A stretch of DNA of 64,000 nt from Tausonia pullulans (GCA_951802195.1 OX637625.1:310001-374000), one strand, 5' to 3'. Counted from the first letter of the stretch, positions 23,466 to 35,252 are shown. The notes: generated from the letters alone by a model not told the origin. Made by a program: numbers and translations.

Positions 23466-24802
23466 TTTGAGACCCGAAAGAGAGGGTGGGTGAGAGAGCG
23501 AAAGGGGGGGGGGGAGGGGAGAGAAGGAGGGAGGAAGGACGAGGAGACGAGGAGAAGAGGAGAAAGAGAAAAAGGGAAGAGGGAGGCTAAGAGAGACAAT
23601 GGAGAGGGAAGACGAAATCGAAGGCGCGAGAGGTGGAGGAGTCGACGAAGGCGCAAGGCCGATGGCGTGCCCGCGCAGCCAGCCTGACTGACCCCGTCTT
23701 TTCCGAATGATATCGGTGGCGCGCCTCCTGGGCTGAATTATTCGTCGCGGTTCTCGCTCTCTTCTCGTCAGGTCGGCTTGTCAGCTTGGCCATGACCGAG
23801 CGTTCCGCACAGCGGCCATGGCTCGAGCGTGCGCTTGGTGCATGTGCGAAGAGACCGCATGCCATGCCACGGATAATCATCTGGTGGAATCCTCACGGTG
23901 GCTGCGGACGTGGTGGCAGACATCCAGAGTACCTGACACTGAGCCCCATGTAACAGTCTTGGAGAGCCCAGCGCGCACTGACGACTGGGCTCAGGCAACG
24001 CTCTCGCTGATCCCTAGCCCAGCGAATCAACAGTTGGGTTACTCGGTCGGAACCAGCACCACACCGACCCGCCGCGCACACCTTTTGGTGGTGATATATC
24101 CGGTCCCCTTCTCGCCTCCACACCATTTGTCTCCCCCTTTCGTCCTTCTTGCACTCAACTTCGTCTTAAAGTGCTCACGCTTGATCCGTTGTCCGCAAGT
24201 AAAGAAATCTTTGAGAAGTGATCTCCCGCGCCTTACCGTCCTCAACCGAAGCTTTTCATTGATTGTCCTTCATCCATCGACAAAACCTCTCCTCTCTCGG
24301 TACAATGTTCCCCGCTTAACAGACTCGTCTCCTTTGAGCAGCATCGTGCTCCTGGGGCTCAATGGAAGCCCGGGTCAGTGCATAGGCGTGATGCTGCTCA
24401 CCAGAGAGGACTGAAGGGAGCGAGGTGGATGGGCCAGAGAGGACTCGAGGCCTGCCTGCAGGCTCTGATTGAGAGAGGAGTCGAGAGTGAATCAAAAGAC
24501 GATCGATCTCCCACCGACAGACGACGGTCGGAGAGATAACAGGTGGGGGCGACAAGGATAAATCGAAGAACGAACAAAGAGGCTGGGGAGGGAAGAATTG
24601 AGAGTGGGAAGCGCACAGAAAGCCGATGGGATAGAGTTCCGCCGAGATCGCGCGTATCACCAAGGGCGGGACATCGGATCGGAGTTGGCTTTGACGAAGA
24701 ATGAGAAGATCTTTCACCATCCCAACGGGAAAAAAAATATATGAAACCTAGCCATGGCATTCTCCTCGGGCCCATTTCCCTTCTCCACGCGTCCTCTAAT
24801 CC
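23466..24802. other. Intergenic region, no confident gene
   Basis: Holds the G/A-rich leader of the sulfite reductase gene (23466-23600) and, at the right, the 3' UTR of lysyl-tRNA synthetase. A 198-codon plus-strand frame (23818-24414) has no domain, no intron support and atypical composition, so I leave it out. No RNA gene seen. Confidence 0.35.
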
Positions 24803-27765
24803 TCACTTGCCAGCGGTGCCGGCAGATCCCGCAGGGACGACGACGGGCGTGAGCTGGTCCTTCTGCTCCGGCCGCATGGCAGGGAAGAGCTATGGGAGAG
24901 GAAGAGTAGAAAATGCAACAATGGGCGGAGTGGCAGAGGGGCGGGACATAAATCAATCAGTCAGTAAAAGTGCGGGTGTCGGGTTCCCATCACCGCGCCG
25001 CGTCAGGCAAAGCGGGTGATGAAAGATCAAGGTTGAAATGGGAGACTTACGAGAACCTCCTTGATGTTGCAGGAATCGGTGAGGAACATAACGAGGCGGT
25101 CGAGTCCCATGCCCCAACCAGCGGTAGGGGGCAGACCATGCTCGAGGCTAAGGGGAGAGATGGAGGGGGAATAGAGAAAGATGGGGAAAGGTCGGAGGCG
25201 AAGGAGTCAGCGATTGACGCGTTTCGTGTCTACATCCTCATAAATGCGTTGTCTAAGAAGCTTAGATAAAGCCGGCGTGCCACACCGCCGCGCAACTTCG
25301 GCGCGAGGGCAGCGCCGGACGCGCCCCTTGATCCGACCGCAGAAGACATGGCGAGGTGCACAGGGGAATAAGTCAGAGAGAAAACAAGACTCACGCGTTA
25401 ATGAACGTCTCGTCGACACCCTGAGCCTCATCGTCACCGGCGTCCTTCTGCCTGACCTGCTCCTCGAACCGCTCGCGCTGGTCGAACGGGTCGTTAAGCT
25501 CGGTGTAGGCATTGCAGATCTCCTTGGTCGCGACGAATGCTTCGAAACGCTCGCAGAGGCCGGCACGGGAGCGGTGGCGCTTGGCGAGAGGAGACATGAC
25601 CTGGGGGTGGCCAACTAGAGGTGGGATTGGAGTATGAGCAAAGACACAAGAGAACGAATGTGGAGTCCACGCACCAATGAACGACGGGTTGATGCACTGG
25701 TTCTCAATGTACTCGCCAACGAGCTTGTCGAGCATCCGCGCGTTCGTCTTGGGCTCGGAGCAGTCAACGTTGTGCTGTGGGGAAAATGCAAGTCAGTTCT
25801 CTCCTCCTCCTGACGGTCCCTGGGCTCCTGGGCAAACCTTAGCAAGGAGCTCGCGCAGGAACTTGTTGGTGTCCTCATTATGAAGGGTCTCCCCTGGCGG
25901 GAACTTGACATCGAGTTGCTTCTCAAGCTCCTCGATCATGTCGAAACGCTTCCAGGGGCGGGCAAAGTCGATCTCGTACGACTTCTTCTGCTCGAGCGTG
26001 CCGTCCTTGAGGGTCTCGGGCTTGCCTTCCGGGTGGAAAGTGACCTTGGTCGAACCCTTGTTGAGGTACTTGACCATGCCCTCGACGAGCGTCTCAGTCA
26101 TCTCCATGAGGTCAAACATGTCGGCGTAGGCCTTCGGAGCGAGAGGTGGTCAGTGAATCTCTGACATCGAGGGGATGCAAGCAACGAAGACTAGCGCACC
26201 ATGTAGAACTCGCAGATCGAGAACTCGGGGTTGTGAGTGAGGTCGATCTGCTCGTTACGGAAGACACGTCCGATCTCGTAGACACGGTCGAGGCCACCGA
26301 CGACAAGCTCCTTGAGGTAGAGCTCAGGCGCGATCCGCATGAAGAGGTCGAGCTTGAGGTCGTTGTGGTGCGTGATGAAAGGCTTGGCGGTCGCTCCTCC
26401 GGCCTGCATGGTCATCATAGGCGTCTCGACCTCCATGAAGCCGAGCGAGTCGAGGTACTTGCGGACGTAGTTGACAACCTTGGCGCGCGTGACAAAGATC
26501 TCGCGGACATTGTTGTTGAGCATGAGGTCGAGGTAGCGCTTGCGGTAACGGACCTCCTGGTCCTTGAGACCGAAGTGGGCCGAGGGCAGCTGGTGGAGGT
26601 TGGGAGTGAGGAGGACCATCTGCGAAGGCGAGATGGAGAGCTCGCCGGCACGCGAACGGAGGGGAGCGCCGATGACACCAACGATATCTCCACGGCGGAA
26701 GAGGTCGTGGGTCTTGGCGAACTCCTCTGACGAGGGGGCGTACTGGGCCTGAGCACAGATCTGGACCTGTGGGGGGGAGGGACGATAAGGGCTCAGTTGA
26801 AGCACGCGAATTTCGTCACCGTGGCGACGAACCTTGGTGCCCTCAGCGTGGAGGTCGTAGAAGCGGAGGCCGCTTCCAGAGGGGCGCATGTTGTGGATGC
26901 GTCCAGCGAGCGAGACCTGAACAGAGAGGGCAGAGACAGGTTAGGAATGCCGTAAGTGATGACATGGCGCGCGAACGGGTCGGCCCCGATCAGGACTTAC
27001 GGTGACATCGTCAAGACGGACGTCCTTATCCTTGATCTCAGGCTCGTACTTCTCGATAAAAGCCGGGACGGACATCGAAACGTGGAATTTGTGCGGGTAC
27101 GGGTTGGGATCCTGGGTCTCCCTGAGCTCCTTGATCTTCTTGACGCGAAGCTGATGGTACGACTGGAATCGTCATCGTCCGCGCGATGAAGGCGATTCAA
27201 TTGATGTCAGCCTATTCCCAGCAGCCAGGAGGCCGTAGAGAAACAGAGGAGACTCACGGCAGCGTCGAGCTCAGAGTCGTCGGCGGCCTTCGCCTTCTTA
27301 GTCGTCTGAGGGGCGTTGGCGGCCTTCTCGGCCTTCTTGGCCTCCTTCTCACGCTGCTTCTGGAGCGCCTTGAGCTGGCTGTGCGTGTCAAGAGACTTTG
27401 AGTGAGCACGAGTTCCCAAAGGTGGCGTACGATCAAGAAGCGGCAGGAAGCAAGGCAAACGGGACATTCATCCCGTTCACTCTCCTCTGCCGGTTTCTGA
27501 CGAGCCATTGCTTGCAAAAATCCATCCCCAAAGGGTTCACTGACGTCTTGGAGACCATCTCCCCAGTGACGGGGTCCTTCTGGAGGTTCGGGGTAAGGGC
27601 AGGGTTGGGACCGGACATGGGATCGTGCTTCTGTCCGCGGACTTGCTTGACGGTACGGGTGAGGGTCGGTGTTTGAGGGTAAGAGGAGGAGCCGACGAAG
27701 AGTGGGCGGGTGGTTATGGGCGAGGTGAGGAAAGGTCTGGCGAGTGACAGGAGGCCAAGGCGCAT
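24803..27765 (-). CDS. KRS1: Lysyl-tRNA synthetase, probably both mitochondrial and cytosolic
   Basis: Class IIb synthetase that charges tRNA-Lys. Ten exons (27765-27545, 27378-27258, 27162-27001, 26916-26833, 26766-26200, 26131-25838, 25774-25675, 25614-25395, 25147-25051, 24889-24803) give 650 residues from the first ATG. Order of parts: an Arg/Ser/Thr-rich, acid-poor leader (residues 1-49, [20 protein letters not shown]) that looks like a mitochondrial presequence; a second in-frame ATG at 27618 (Met50, [11 protein letters not shown]); a Lys-rich helix ([19 protein letters not shown]); the OB anticodon-binding fold ([14 protein letters not shown]); then the catalytic core with motif 2 ([20 protein letters not shown]) and motif 3 ([16 protein letters not shown]). 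Initiation at Met50 would give the cytosolic form. The first ATG has a poor context (pyrimidine at -3). Dual use is inferred. Confidence 0.96.
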
Positions 27766-28026
27766 GCACTGGTCGGGGTGAGTGTTCGAGCGAAGAGGCC
27801 GATCAGAAAGACAAGGCGAGAGGAGGTTATTCCCTCTTGAGTGACTCGTTCAAAAAGAAGGGCGACGCGGCCGCGAAGGTACTGTCGCTTGGTAACCGGC
27901 TGGCCAAGAGGGACGCTCATCGTGAACAACAAAAAAGACGGAAAACAGAAAACGTAGGAAGTAGAAAATCAAAGCCGTAGAGAATCAGGAAGAGCGTGAA
28001 GCAAGAGTGAGAAGAGAGGCAAGTTA

Positions 28027-29049
28027 TTAGGGCTTGGACGAGCCGCCGCAGTGGGAAAGGCTAAGGCCACAGAACTGCGCGACAAAGAGCCAGAGAAGAA
28101 TCTGATGCAGCACAAGAGTGGGACCTGGTCAGAGGAAATCGCTGCCAGATAGAAGAAACAAGACGGAGGGAAGGACGCACGAGTCCAACGACGCCACAAA
28201 GCGCCGTGATTTTGGCGTTCTGGCGGGTGACAGCGGCCCAGGGCATCAGCATCGACCTGCCAATGCACAAAGAGAAAGACGGACACACCTTCCACCACAT
28301 CTTCCTCCTGACACCTTTGGCCCCCCGTTTGAACGCCCACGCCTGGCCCGAGAGCTGGTCGGTCTTGTCGACGAGGAGCTCGATGCGCTCGCCTCTGCTG
28401 AGAATCTGGTCGATGTTATTGACCATGATGTCCTTGACGTTCCCGAGATCTGTCTGCGCCTGACGGAGCGCATCGGGGGGAGGCTCGTCCGAGTACTGCT
28501 GCATAAGCTTGCTGAGCTCGGGCTCAAAATCGCTGAGGCCGTAGGGGTCCGCCGAGATGGCGACGTCGGCGGAGTACGAGGCCGTGAACTGGGTCAGCAG
28601 CGTGATCAGTTGACATCTTGATAGCGAGAGATTTCAGCATGCGCTCCTCACCCGACGCTGGAGCTCAGAAAGGAAGGCGAATGGCATCCTTCGACCGGCG
28701 CTATCGTCCGCAAGGACGAGGTAAATGGTGCCTCCAGTTGAGATGTAGTGAACGAGATATTGCTCCCAAACGTCTGAGAACAGCAAGACGGCGATCAGCT
28801 TTCAAGAATCGGATCCCGTGGGGATGCCGGCTGAAGTGCCCGTGTCTCATCCAACGACACCTAATCGGACAAGAACGACGACGACGACATCGAGTGCGAG
28901 AGAGAATACGCACAGGTTAGCTTGCTGTCGTTGGGCGGGATTTTGGCAAGAATGGAGCCGATAGCCGAGCTGAAGTCGCGCTTGCCAGGCAAGCGGTGCT
29001 CGACGAGGACCGTCGATCCTCGAGAAATGGAGGCCTGAATGAGCGACAT
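28027..29049 (-). CDS. R-SNARE with longin domain, VAMP7/Nyv1 type
   Basis: Vesicle-side SNARE for late endosome/vacuole fusion. Five exons (29049-28914, 28773-28652, 28588-28289, 28219-28181, 28101-28027) give 223 residues. An N-terminal longin domain (about 1-115; YVWEQYLVHYISTGGTIYLV) is followed by the SNARE motif (about 130-190; VKDIMVNNIDQILSRGERIE with the zero-layer Arg, then LLVDKTDQLSGQAWAFKRGA). A single C-terminal anchor (NAKITALCGVVGLILLWLFV) and a short luminal tail end the protein. The absence of a CaaX box rules out Ykt6. The two last introns skip nearer AG dinucleotides; I chose acceptors that keep phase and align the MWWKNAK stretch and anchor with VAMP7 proteins. It lies head-to-head with Sec61 beta. 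Confidence 0.9.
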
Positions 29050-29548
29050 CGGTCACCTGCGCGCGCGCACCCGTCGGCCGATTGGGGGGAAGGGGGAGGG
29101 GGGGAGGGAGTGCGTAGTCAGCATCGAGCTGGCAAGGCCTCGAAAAAGCAAAGTGGTGCTCGTACAGGGACGTGGAGCGATGGGAGGGAGTCGAGGGCGG
29201 GAGTGAGAGGGGGACCAAGAGTGGAGAGGGGTGGGTTGGGGGCTACAGTCGGAGCGAGCGGCCAAGCGTCAGCCCCAGTCGGTCCGCTGCACATGGGATC
29301 ACCCGAGACAGGCGCTCTACGCACGGAAGAGTGAGAGCGGCAAGGTTGTAGGCGAGCAGTCGTCGATAGTGGCTGTCGGGTGGGTCCCGGCCTCTTGCGG
29401 TTGTCTGGGTCGGCTGCTGAACTCAGGCGGGGTCGTGCGCGCGCGTGGTCCCCGTTCCCGCCTGCCTCGTGCTTCGCGCTGGCACGATCAACCACCATCG
29501 CCCCTTCCAGCCCCTAGTCCCCCCCCCGTCCCCTTTCCCTCCTCTCAC
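29050..29548. promoter_or_regulatory. Divergent promoter region, VAMP7 / SBH1
   Basis: About 500 bases between the two start codons of secretory-pathway genes. G-rich at the left, C-rich at the right, where it forms the leader of SBH1. A long plus-strand frame (29231-29896) overlaps this region and SBH1 but is in the wrong frame for the conserved protein. Confidence 0.35.
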
Positions 29549-30773
29549 ATGGTGCGGACAGCACTACCGCCCTGTGGCCTCCCCGCTGGTGACGTTCCTC
29601 TGCTGAGCATGCAACAACCCTGTCCTTCCCTTGCGCCCGGCCCTCGTAACGTCCCCGCCTCTAGTCCTCCGCCGTTTCGTCTGCCGTCGAGCCCACGGCC
29701 CCGTCGCCCGTCGCCGCTGAGTCTGTCCAGAGTTCCCCTCTCTATTTCAGGGGAATTTGTGTCGCTGAAGGGGCTCTGCTGTCCTCCAGGCCGAAGGACG
29801 TCAAGACGTCCGCTACCCGCCCTGCTGGAGCGACCGCTGTTCGGTGCGGCCCGCTTCGTCGCCAGAGGGCTCTTTCCTGCTTGGTACTATCGCTGACAGA
29901 TTGATCGGCACAGCCGGCGAGCTGCGACCCCGAAGCCGAACAGCACCCGGGCAGCTGGCGCTGGCGGCAGCTCCCAGACGATGCTCCGGCTGTACACGCC
30001 TGAGGGTGAGGGAGGACTCAAGGTGTGAGTAGTCAGGCTGGCTTGCTCTCCATCTTACAATCCTGCAGCTCCGAGAATAAGATAAGCACCGGTCATTTGG
30101 AAGGGGACGGGGAGGGTGACGTTGAGAATGAGGAGTGACAAGGGCTGGCCCTGCTAATCCACGGAGAGGCTCGACGCGCATCTCGACGCGCTGGCAGTCT
30201 CGCCGTCAGGGTCGGACCGCAAGATGGCCGTCGGCTCACGTCTCTGCAGCACCCGGCAGGATCGTTTCTCACCTTTCTCGGCGACAGCACTCCGTGCTGC
30301 TGTTGTCGCTCGCTGTCTGGCCGGTCTACGTGGCATTTGTCACATGCTTGCGCTCAATTCGCCTCGGGATGGTCGATTGCTGGGATGATCTCCGTCGATC
30401 TTACCCGGCAGTGCCTCAGACACATTCGCAATGACATGTGCTCTTCGTCATCTGGCCGGAAGCCCGTCTCTTGACAGTTGGCGTATTACCTGTGATCCGC
30501 ATGCTGACGCCTTCGTCGTCCGTCCTCCCCCCCTCAGCGACCCCTACGTTGTCATTGTCCTCTCGCTCGCCTTCATCGGATCCATCTTCTTCCTTCACAT
30601 CTCCTCTAAAGTCGGTATCTCATCTGCTTGCCCGACCCGCGATAGCTTGCTGCCGCCCCCCCCCCCCCATGGCGATGGCGCAGCGCAACGGGGCGTCAAT
30701 CGATCGCTAAGGCTGAACCTCTGCCCTCCTTCTTTCCCATCGCTCTTAGGTTCTTCGGTCCTTCACCAAGTAA
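29549..30773 (+). CDS. SBH1: Sec61 translocon beta subunit
   Basis: Tail-anchored subunit of the ER protein-conducting channel. No continuous reading frame covers it; I assembled it from splice sites. Exons: 29549-29551 (the ATG alone), 29665-29843, 29914-30024, 30538-30610, 30750-30773; total 390 bases, 129 residues. The key segment RRRAATPKPNSTRAAGAGGS, then QTMLRLYTPEGEGGLKV, matches the Sec61 beta motif before the membrane. The next exon supplies the anchor DPYVVIVLSLAFIGSIFFLH, and the last adds a basic tail ending RSFTK. All junctions keep phase. The conserved part (exons 3 and 4) is secure. The ATG-only first exon and the last 8 residues are inferred from splice signals. Intron 3 is unusually long for this window (513 bases). 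Confidence 0.83.
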
Positions 30774-31575
30774 ATCGGTCTCCTTAGTGGGACGACAGGC
30801 GGGCGGGGGCGGCGGGTGGATTTCAGTGTCGCGGGCGGCGCCAGAGGCAGAGGCAGAGAGACTCGCATTTCATTCGCTCGATTGATCGGTTTTCGTCATG
30901 CGGCTGCCCGCCTCCTCTTAGTCGAGTTGAGCTTCAGATCCAGAGAGGCAGGAAAAGGTTATCCAGAATCCAAAAGGCCACGTCACACCTCAAACAGATC
31001 ATGCGAGCGCACCTGTCGCATCGAAGTCTCACCAAGACGTCGTAAGCTGTTCGAGCGTCCTCTCAACAACCACCACGTCGCCTGCATCCCAGCCGCTCCT
31101 CTGTCTCCATTTCTTCGCTCGTCGTTTTCCCTGTGCGTCTGCTCTTCCTCTGCCTCCTCCATTGGCCTCAGATCTGAGACTCACCCTCTGCCTTGCAGCT
31201 ATCCGGCTCGAAATTTGGACGGCTCTCGGACGCGTTCTCGGCAGTCCGCTCGCTCCTCACCCCTAGACATTACACCATAGTTCTCGAGACCATCGCAAAC
31301 AGTCAGTCCAAGATTCCGATGCCCCCCAGCGGCATGACAGCGGTACAGTGCAGGGCTTCCAAGTGACGCGCGCCGGACGGGCTTGTTCGCATCACGTGGC
31401 GGGCAGCAATGTAGGCCCTTGGTGCCAGATCCAGCTTTTATATACTGGACGCATGCAGCACCTTATCATCCCTGGCGTGACCGAGCTGGTTTCCACCCGC
31501 TGTCCCTTTCGTTCTTGCTCCTCTCTCGCTGACGCACGCACCATCGCCCTACCTACCCTTTGAACAGCACCTAAC
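30774..31575. other. Intergenic region upstream of TRL1
   Basis: Holds the 3' UTR of SBH1 and the promoter and leader of TRL1. A frame at 30816-31280 has no recognisable domain. No clear control motif or RNA gene. Confidence 0.3.
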
Positions 31576-34500
31576 ATGTCCGACTTCGCCTTTTCCCACT
31601 CCGTCTCGCCCACGACACTCGTCGAGAAGCTTCTCGAAACCAAGAAAAAGAGCCCGACGCTCGTTCGCTCAACGGACTATACATTCCCCGCTCCCTCTTC
31701 TTCCAGCAGCAACGCGAACGCGGTCCCGTCGGAGGAGGACGTGTCGACCTCAACTCCGCGACGGCAACACGTCCTGACATCTTGGAAGATGCCCGAACAC
31801 CTTTATAGGGTTCTGCCGAGTCCGCTGCCGACGCTTGCTAGGGGACTCTTCACGGAGCAGGTGTCGCCTGCTGGGGGCGAGGGAGAGGGCAAGGAGACGT
31901 ATCGTGTCGTCTCGCGCGGGTACGAGAAGTTCTTCAATGTTTCCGAGGTTGCTTACACCGAGGTGGGCTCATTCCTTTGTCCGAAAAGTCTCCGGTAGCA
32001 TGCTGATTTGAGGCATTCTCTCTCAGTGGCCCTCCCTTGAGCGGTATACCACCGGCCCTTATCACCTTACGCTCAAGTCGAATGGGTGCCTCATCATGAT
32101 GTCCGCCATCGAGCCCGAGACGGTCCTTGTGACGAGCAAACACGCGATGGGGGAGGGCGTTGGAGGACCTGATGGGGAGACTGGAGTGAGCCACTCGCAG
32201 ATGGGGTGAGTACGGTGTCGAACCACTGCGTGAGGTGGAGTCCGAGCGAGCTGACGTGGGATCTTGCAGTCGGATCTGGATGGAGAAGCACCTCCAGGCA
32301 GCGGGGAAGACGGAGAAGGAGCTTGCCAAAGCCCTTTGGGACGACAACTTGACGGCCGTAGCCGAGGTTCGCCTGCCTGTCTCGCTCTGTCTCTCTTCTG
32401 TCACGTCTGATGTCTAAATCCTCTATAGCTCTGTGATGACTCTTTCGAAGAGCACGTCCTTCCTTACTCTCGAGACCTCACCGGTCTCCATCTCCACGGC
32501 CTCAACAAGAACGTTGCCCCGGCATTCGAGACGCTCCCTCCGAGCGCAGTCGCCTCCTTCGCGAGGGAGTTTGGGTTCATTGAGACGCGGGAGGTTATCC
32601 TGGGTACGATGGAGGAGGTGAGGAAGTTCACGGATGGAGTGGAGGAGAGGGGAGAGTGGGAAGGACAGCCAGTTGAGGGATTCGTGGTCAGGTGTACGGT
32701 CAAGGAGGAGCCAGCGGCAGCGGCCGTCGAGGAGCTTGGAGAGAAGGTTGAGGCGGTGGAGATTGGGGCCAAGAAGGGGAATGCTGCCAAGAAGGTTAGT
32801 CCAATTCCTACCTCAGACCAAACGAAAGAGTTAACGCCCAGCTCCACCTTCAGGGCCCCACCAAGAAGACCATCACCATCGCCCCGCCTCCTTATCCCGC
32901 AGGGACCACCTTCTTCTTCAAAGTCAAGTTCGATCATCCCTACCTCCTCTATCGCAACTTCCGCGAGATTACCAAACTCCTCCTCCCCCTCCTCGACCCG
33001 CTTCCTCCCGCTCCCCCTGTGGATGTGACCGCCGACCCGCGTAAGCCAAAGCCTAAGGCGCCCGAGCGAAAACCGATCAAGTTGCCGAGCTCAAAGCTCC
33101 AGGAGCCGGAGAGCGTCCTCTACGAGCGATGGTGTCGGATTAGCATGGAGACCCACCCGGAGTGGTTCGAGGGTATCAAGCGGGGAAAGGGGATCGTCGC
33201 TGCGAGGGAAAGGTTCCTTGCTTGGCTTGGGACCGAGGAGGGCAAGCAGGCCACGATGGATGAGAAGGAGAGGAGGAGGGCCGCGGGAGGTTGGAAGACA
33301 GAGACAAGGGGCGCGAAGGCGGAGAGAGGGAAGAACGGATGGGGGAAGACGCTCATCATCCCAATCGCTGTCCCTGGGTGTGGTGAGTTCTACCGCACAT
33401 GTGCTCGTTGGTTCGTAGAGCACATTTTGACGCTCCCTCATTCTCCTTCGTCTTAGGCAAGACCGCTATCGGCGTCGCCCTCAACAAGCTCTTTGGTTTT
33501 GCTCATACGCAGAGCGACGACATCACCACCAAAAAGACGGCGGCTGGCTTTGGCAAGAATGTTGAGACACTCCTTAAGGACAAGGATGTCAAGGTTGTCT
33601 ACGCCGACCGGTGAGTCGATGAGCAGCGACATTGCAGAAGCGAGCAGTTAGTTGACTGACCGCGCGGCCCCTGTCCCCAAGAAACAACCACATGCGCCAG
33701 CATCGGACCCAGCTCTCGACAATCGCTGTCCGGTCGCTCCCCTCAGCCTCGACGCTCCCAACGCGCATCGTCGCGCTCTACTTCCCGATTTTTGGTCCCT
33801 CTCAGCCGGCGACACTACATGAGCTACACCGGGTTGTCTCCTCGCGCGTTCTCGCCCGCGGCGACAGGCACCAGTCGCTTCGCGTCGCCCCCGAGGACCT
33901 TGTCCGACATGAAATGGTCATCTGGAACTTCTTCAATCAGCACGAAGCCCTCGAGGACGACGACGAGGCCGATCAGCCGGATGAGGTCATCGAGCTCGGC
34001 GTTCAGGCTAGCCTCGAGGAAAGCCTGATGCAGGTCATTGACCGGCTCGTGCCGATGCTTGGGCTTGAGCGGCCGAGCGAGGAGAAAATCGCCGAGGCGC
34101 TCGACATGGTCAAGACCTACGATCCCAAGGTCCGCAAAGATATCGACGGCGTTAAGAGTGCTCCGCCGAGGTACTACGCTCTCGCCCCGGAAATCGACCT
34201 CGTCAAGGTTGCCAAACAGACCATCGCTCGTGCCACCGCCTCGAGCCAGTCGAAGTGGGCCGTCAACCCATCGATATTCCTCGACAAGCTCATCGAGGAC
34301 GACCGGATCGTCTCCAAACCGCATGTCACGCTCGTTCACGAGAAGGAGGTGGAGGCCGAGCTGGAGGCTCACACCGCGAACGGGGCCGCCGGCTCGTCGT
34401 TGACGACCAAGCCCGAGGACGACCCGACATCCCGTCGAACGGCTTGGAAGACGTGTATCGCGATTGCCGCTCAAGGGCCACGTCGACTCTTCGGCTTCAA

Positions 34501-34789
34501 GCTCGGCCACCTCGTCTGGAACGACCGCGTCATGGCGATGACCGTCGAAGACATCCACCCGCTCGCGCTCAACGACGATGAGGGAGCTGAGGCCGTTGAG
34601 CAACTCGAGCTCCCACTCGCGGACCTCGAGGGAATGCATGTCACGGTCGGGACGAGGGACGCTGACGTTGCACCATTTGAGAGTAGGCCGCTCGTGAGAG
34701 CGTTCAGGAAGGGCGAGGCCATTGAAGGGGCTTCTTCCATTGACGTGGCCGACGTCAGGGGTAGGGGCCGGGTTAAGGGTTTATCGTGA
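31576..34789 (+). CDS. TRL1: tRNA ligase Trl1 (ligase, kinase and cyclic phosphodiesterase)
   Basis: Joins tRNA exons after intron removal and also seals HAC1-type mRNA in the unfolded protein response. Seven exons (31576-31962, 32027-32205, 32270-32366, 32429-32794, 32854-33382, 33457-33610, 33682-34789) give 939 residues. All three activities are visible. The ligase nucleophile Lys146 lies in LTLKSNGCLIMM (KxxG). The kinase Walker A is PGCGKTAIG (about 517-525, split by an intron). The phosphodiesterase has paired HxT motifs, KPHVTLVH (His785) and GMHVTVGT (His890). Length and order are those of fungal Trl1, and no key residue is missing. The next gene downstream is a permuted tRNA whose product would need this enzyme; whether the proximity means anything is unknown. 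Confidence 0.96.
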
Positions 34790-35120
34790 TAAGATGCATG
34801 ATAATGTGCTCTCAACCTAGCGGTCGCTCGCCAGGCCAGTCATTCTGCAAGCAAGTATTGAGCGGCCAGGAACAGGGCAGAGGTAGCGCGGCCTCGTATT
34901 CGATCTCTCTCTCTCTTAAGAAGGGCCATTTGTAAAGACAAAGTCAGGGAGCAATTTTAAGATTGTCCGACCCTTTGAGGTCTAGCGTAAACCCTCCTGA
35001 GCCAGGCTCAGGTTCAAGCAATCGGCTTCAAATGTCATAAAAGGTTCGAGACAGCATCCCCTGACCGAAGATATGAACTCGCGCCGTGAAACATGTGGCC
35101 CTACATTGTTTGAAGCGGGC

Positions 35121-35126
35121 TATATA
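35121..35126 (+). promoter_or_regulatory. TATA-like element upstream of the permuted tRNA
   Basis: The hexamer TATATA lies 50 bases upstream of the first tRNA base of the 3' half. In permuted tRNA genes the internal A and B boxes are in reversed order, so an upstream element may matter for Pol III. Functional role inferred. Confidence 0.3.
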
Positions 35127-35175
35127 CTGACATCAAATCCAAGTCGACAGGAAGGCGCAGTTGTTTCGCTTTGAC

Positions 35176-35252
35176 ACCCGAAGGTTTCCAGATCGAAACT
35201 GGAGCCCGCAACTAACTGCGGGCTGGCGCAATGGTAGCGTGTCGGGCTCATA
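35176..35252 (+). tRNA. Circularly permuted tRNA-Met(CAT), initiator-like
   Basis: The 3' half (35176-35211) precedes the 5' half (35217-35252), with a 5-base spacer CTAAC. Put in normal order they make a 72-base tRNA. Acceptor stem: TGCGGGC (35217-35223) with GCCCGCA (35204-35210), 7 of 7 pairs, discriminator A35211. D stem: GCGC/GCGT around loop AATGGTA. Anticodon stem: TCGGG/CCCGA, with loop CTCATA plus A35176, giving CTCATAA. Variable loop: AGGTT. T stem: TCCAG/CTGGA with loop ATCGAAA. The GGG:CCC anticodon pairs and A54/A60 in the T loop are initiator hallmarks, though base 20 is T. The break falls exactly at the 37/38 intron site. Leader TTTCGC (35164-35169) can pair with trailer GTGAAA (35258-35263), and the base three before the 3' splice site (G35173) can pair with C32. 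A T6 terminator follows at 35278. No ordinary second copy of either half is nearby. Confidence 0.9.

Noticed and set aside
23818-24414. 198-codon plus-strand ORF between MET10 and KRS1
   Set aside because: No domain, no splice support and composition unlike neighbouring genes.
28061-28504. Continuous minus-strand frame extending the VAMP7 SNARE exon
   Set aside because: It lacks a membrane anchor. Two short introns restore a proper anchor aligned with VAMP7 proteins.
29231-29896. 221-codon plus-strand ORF
   Set aside because: It overlaps SBH1 in a different frame, has no domain and is explained by the GC-rich leader and by Sec61 beta exon 2.
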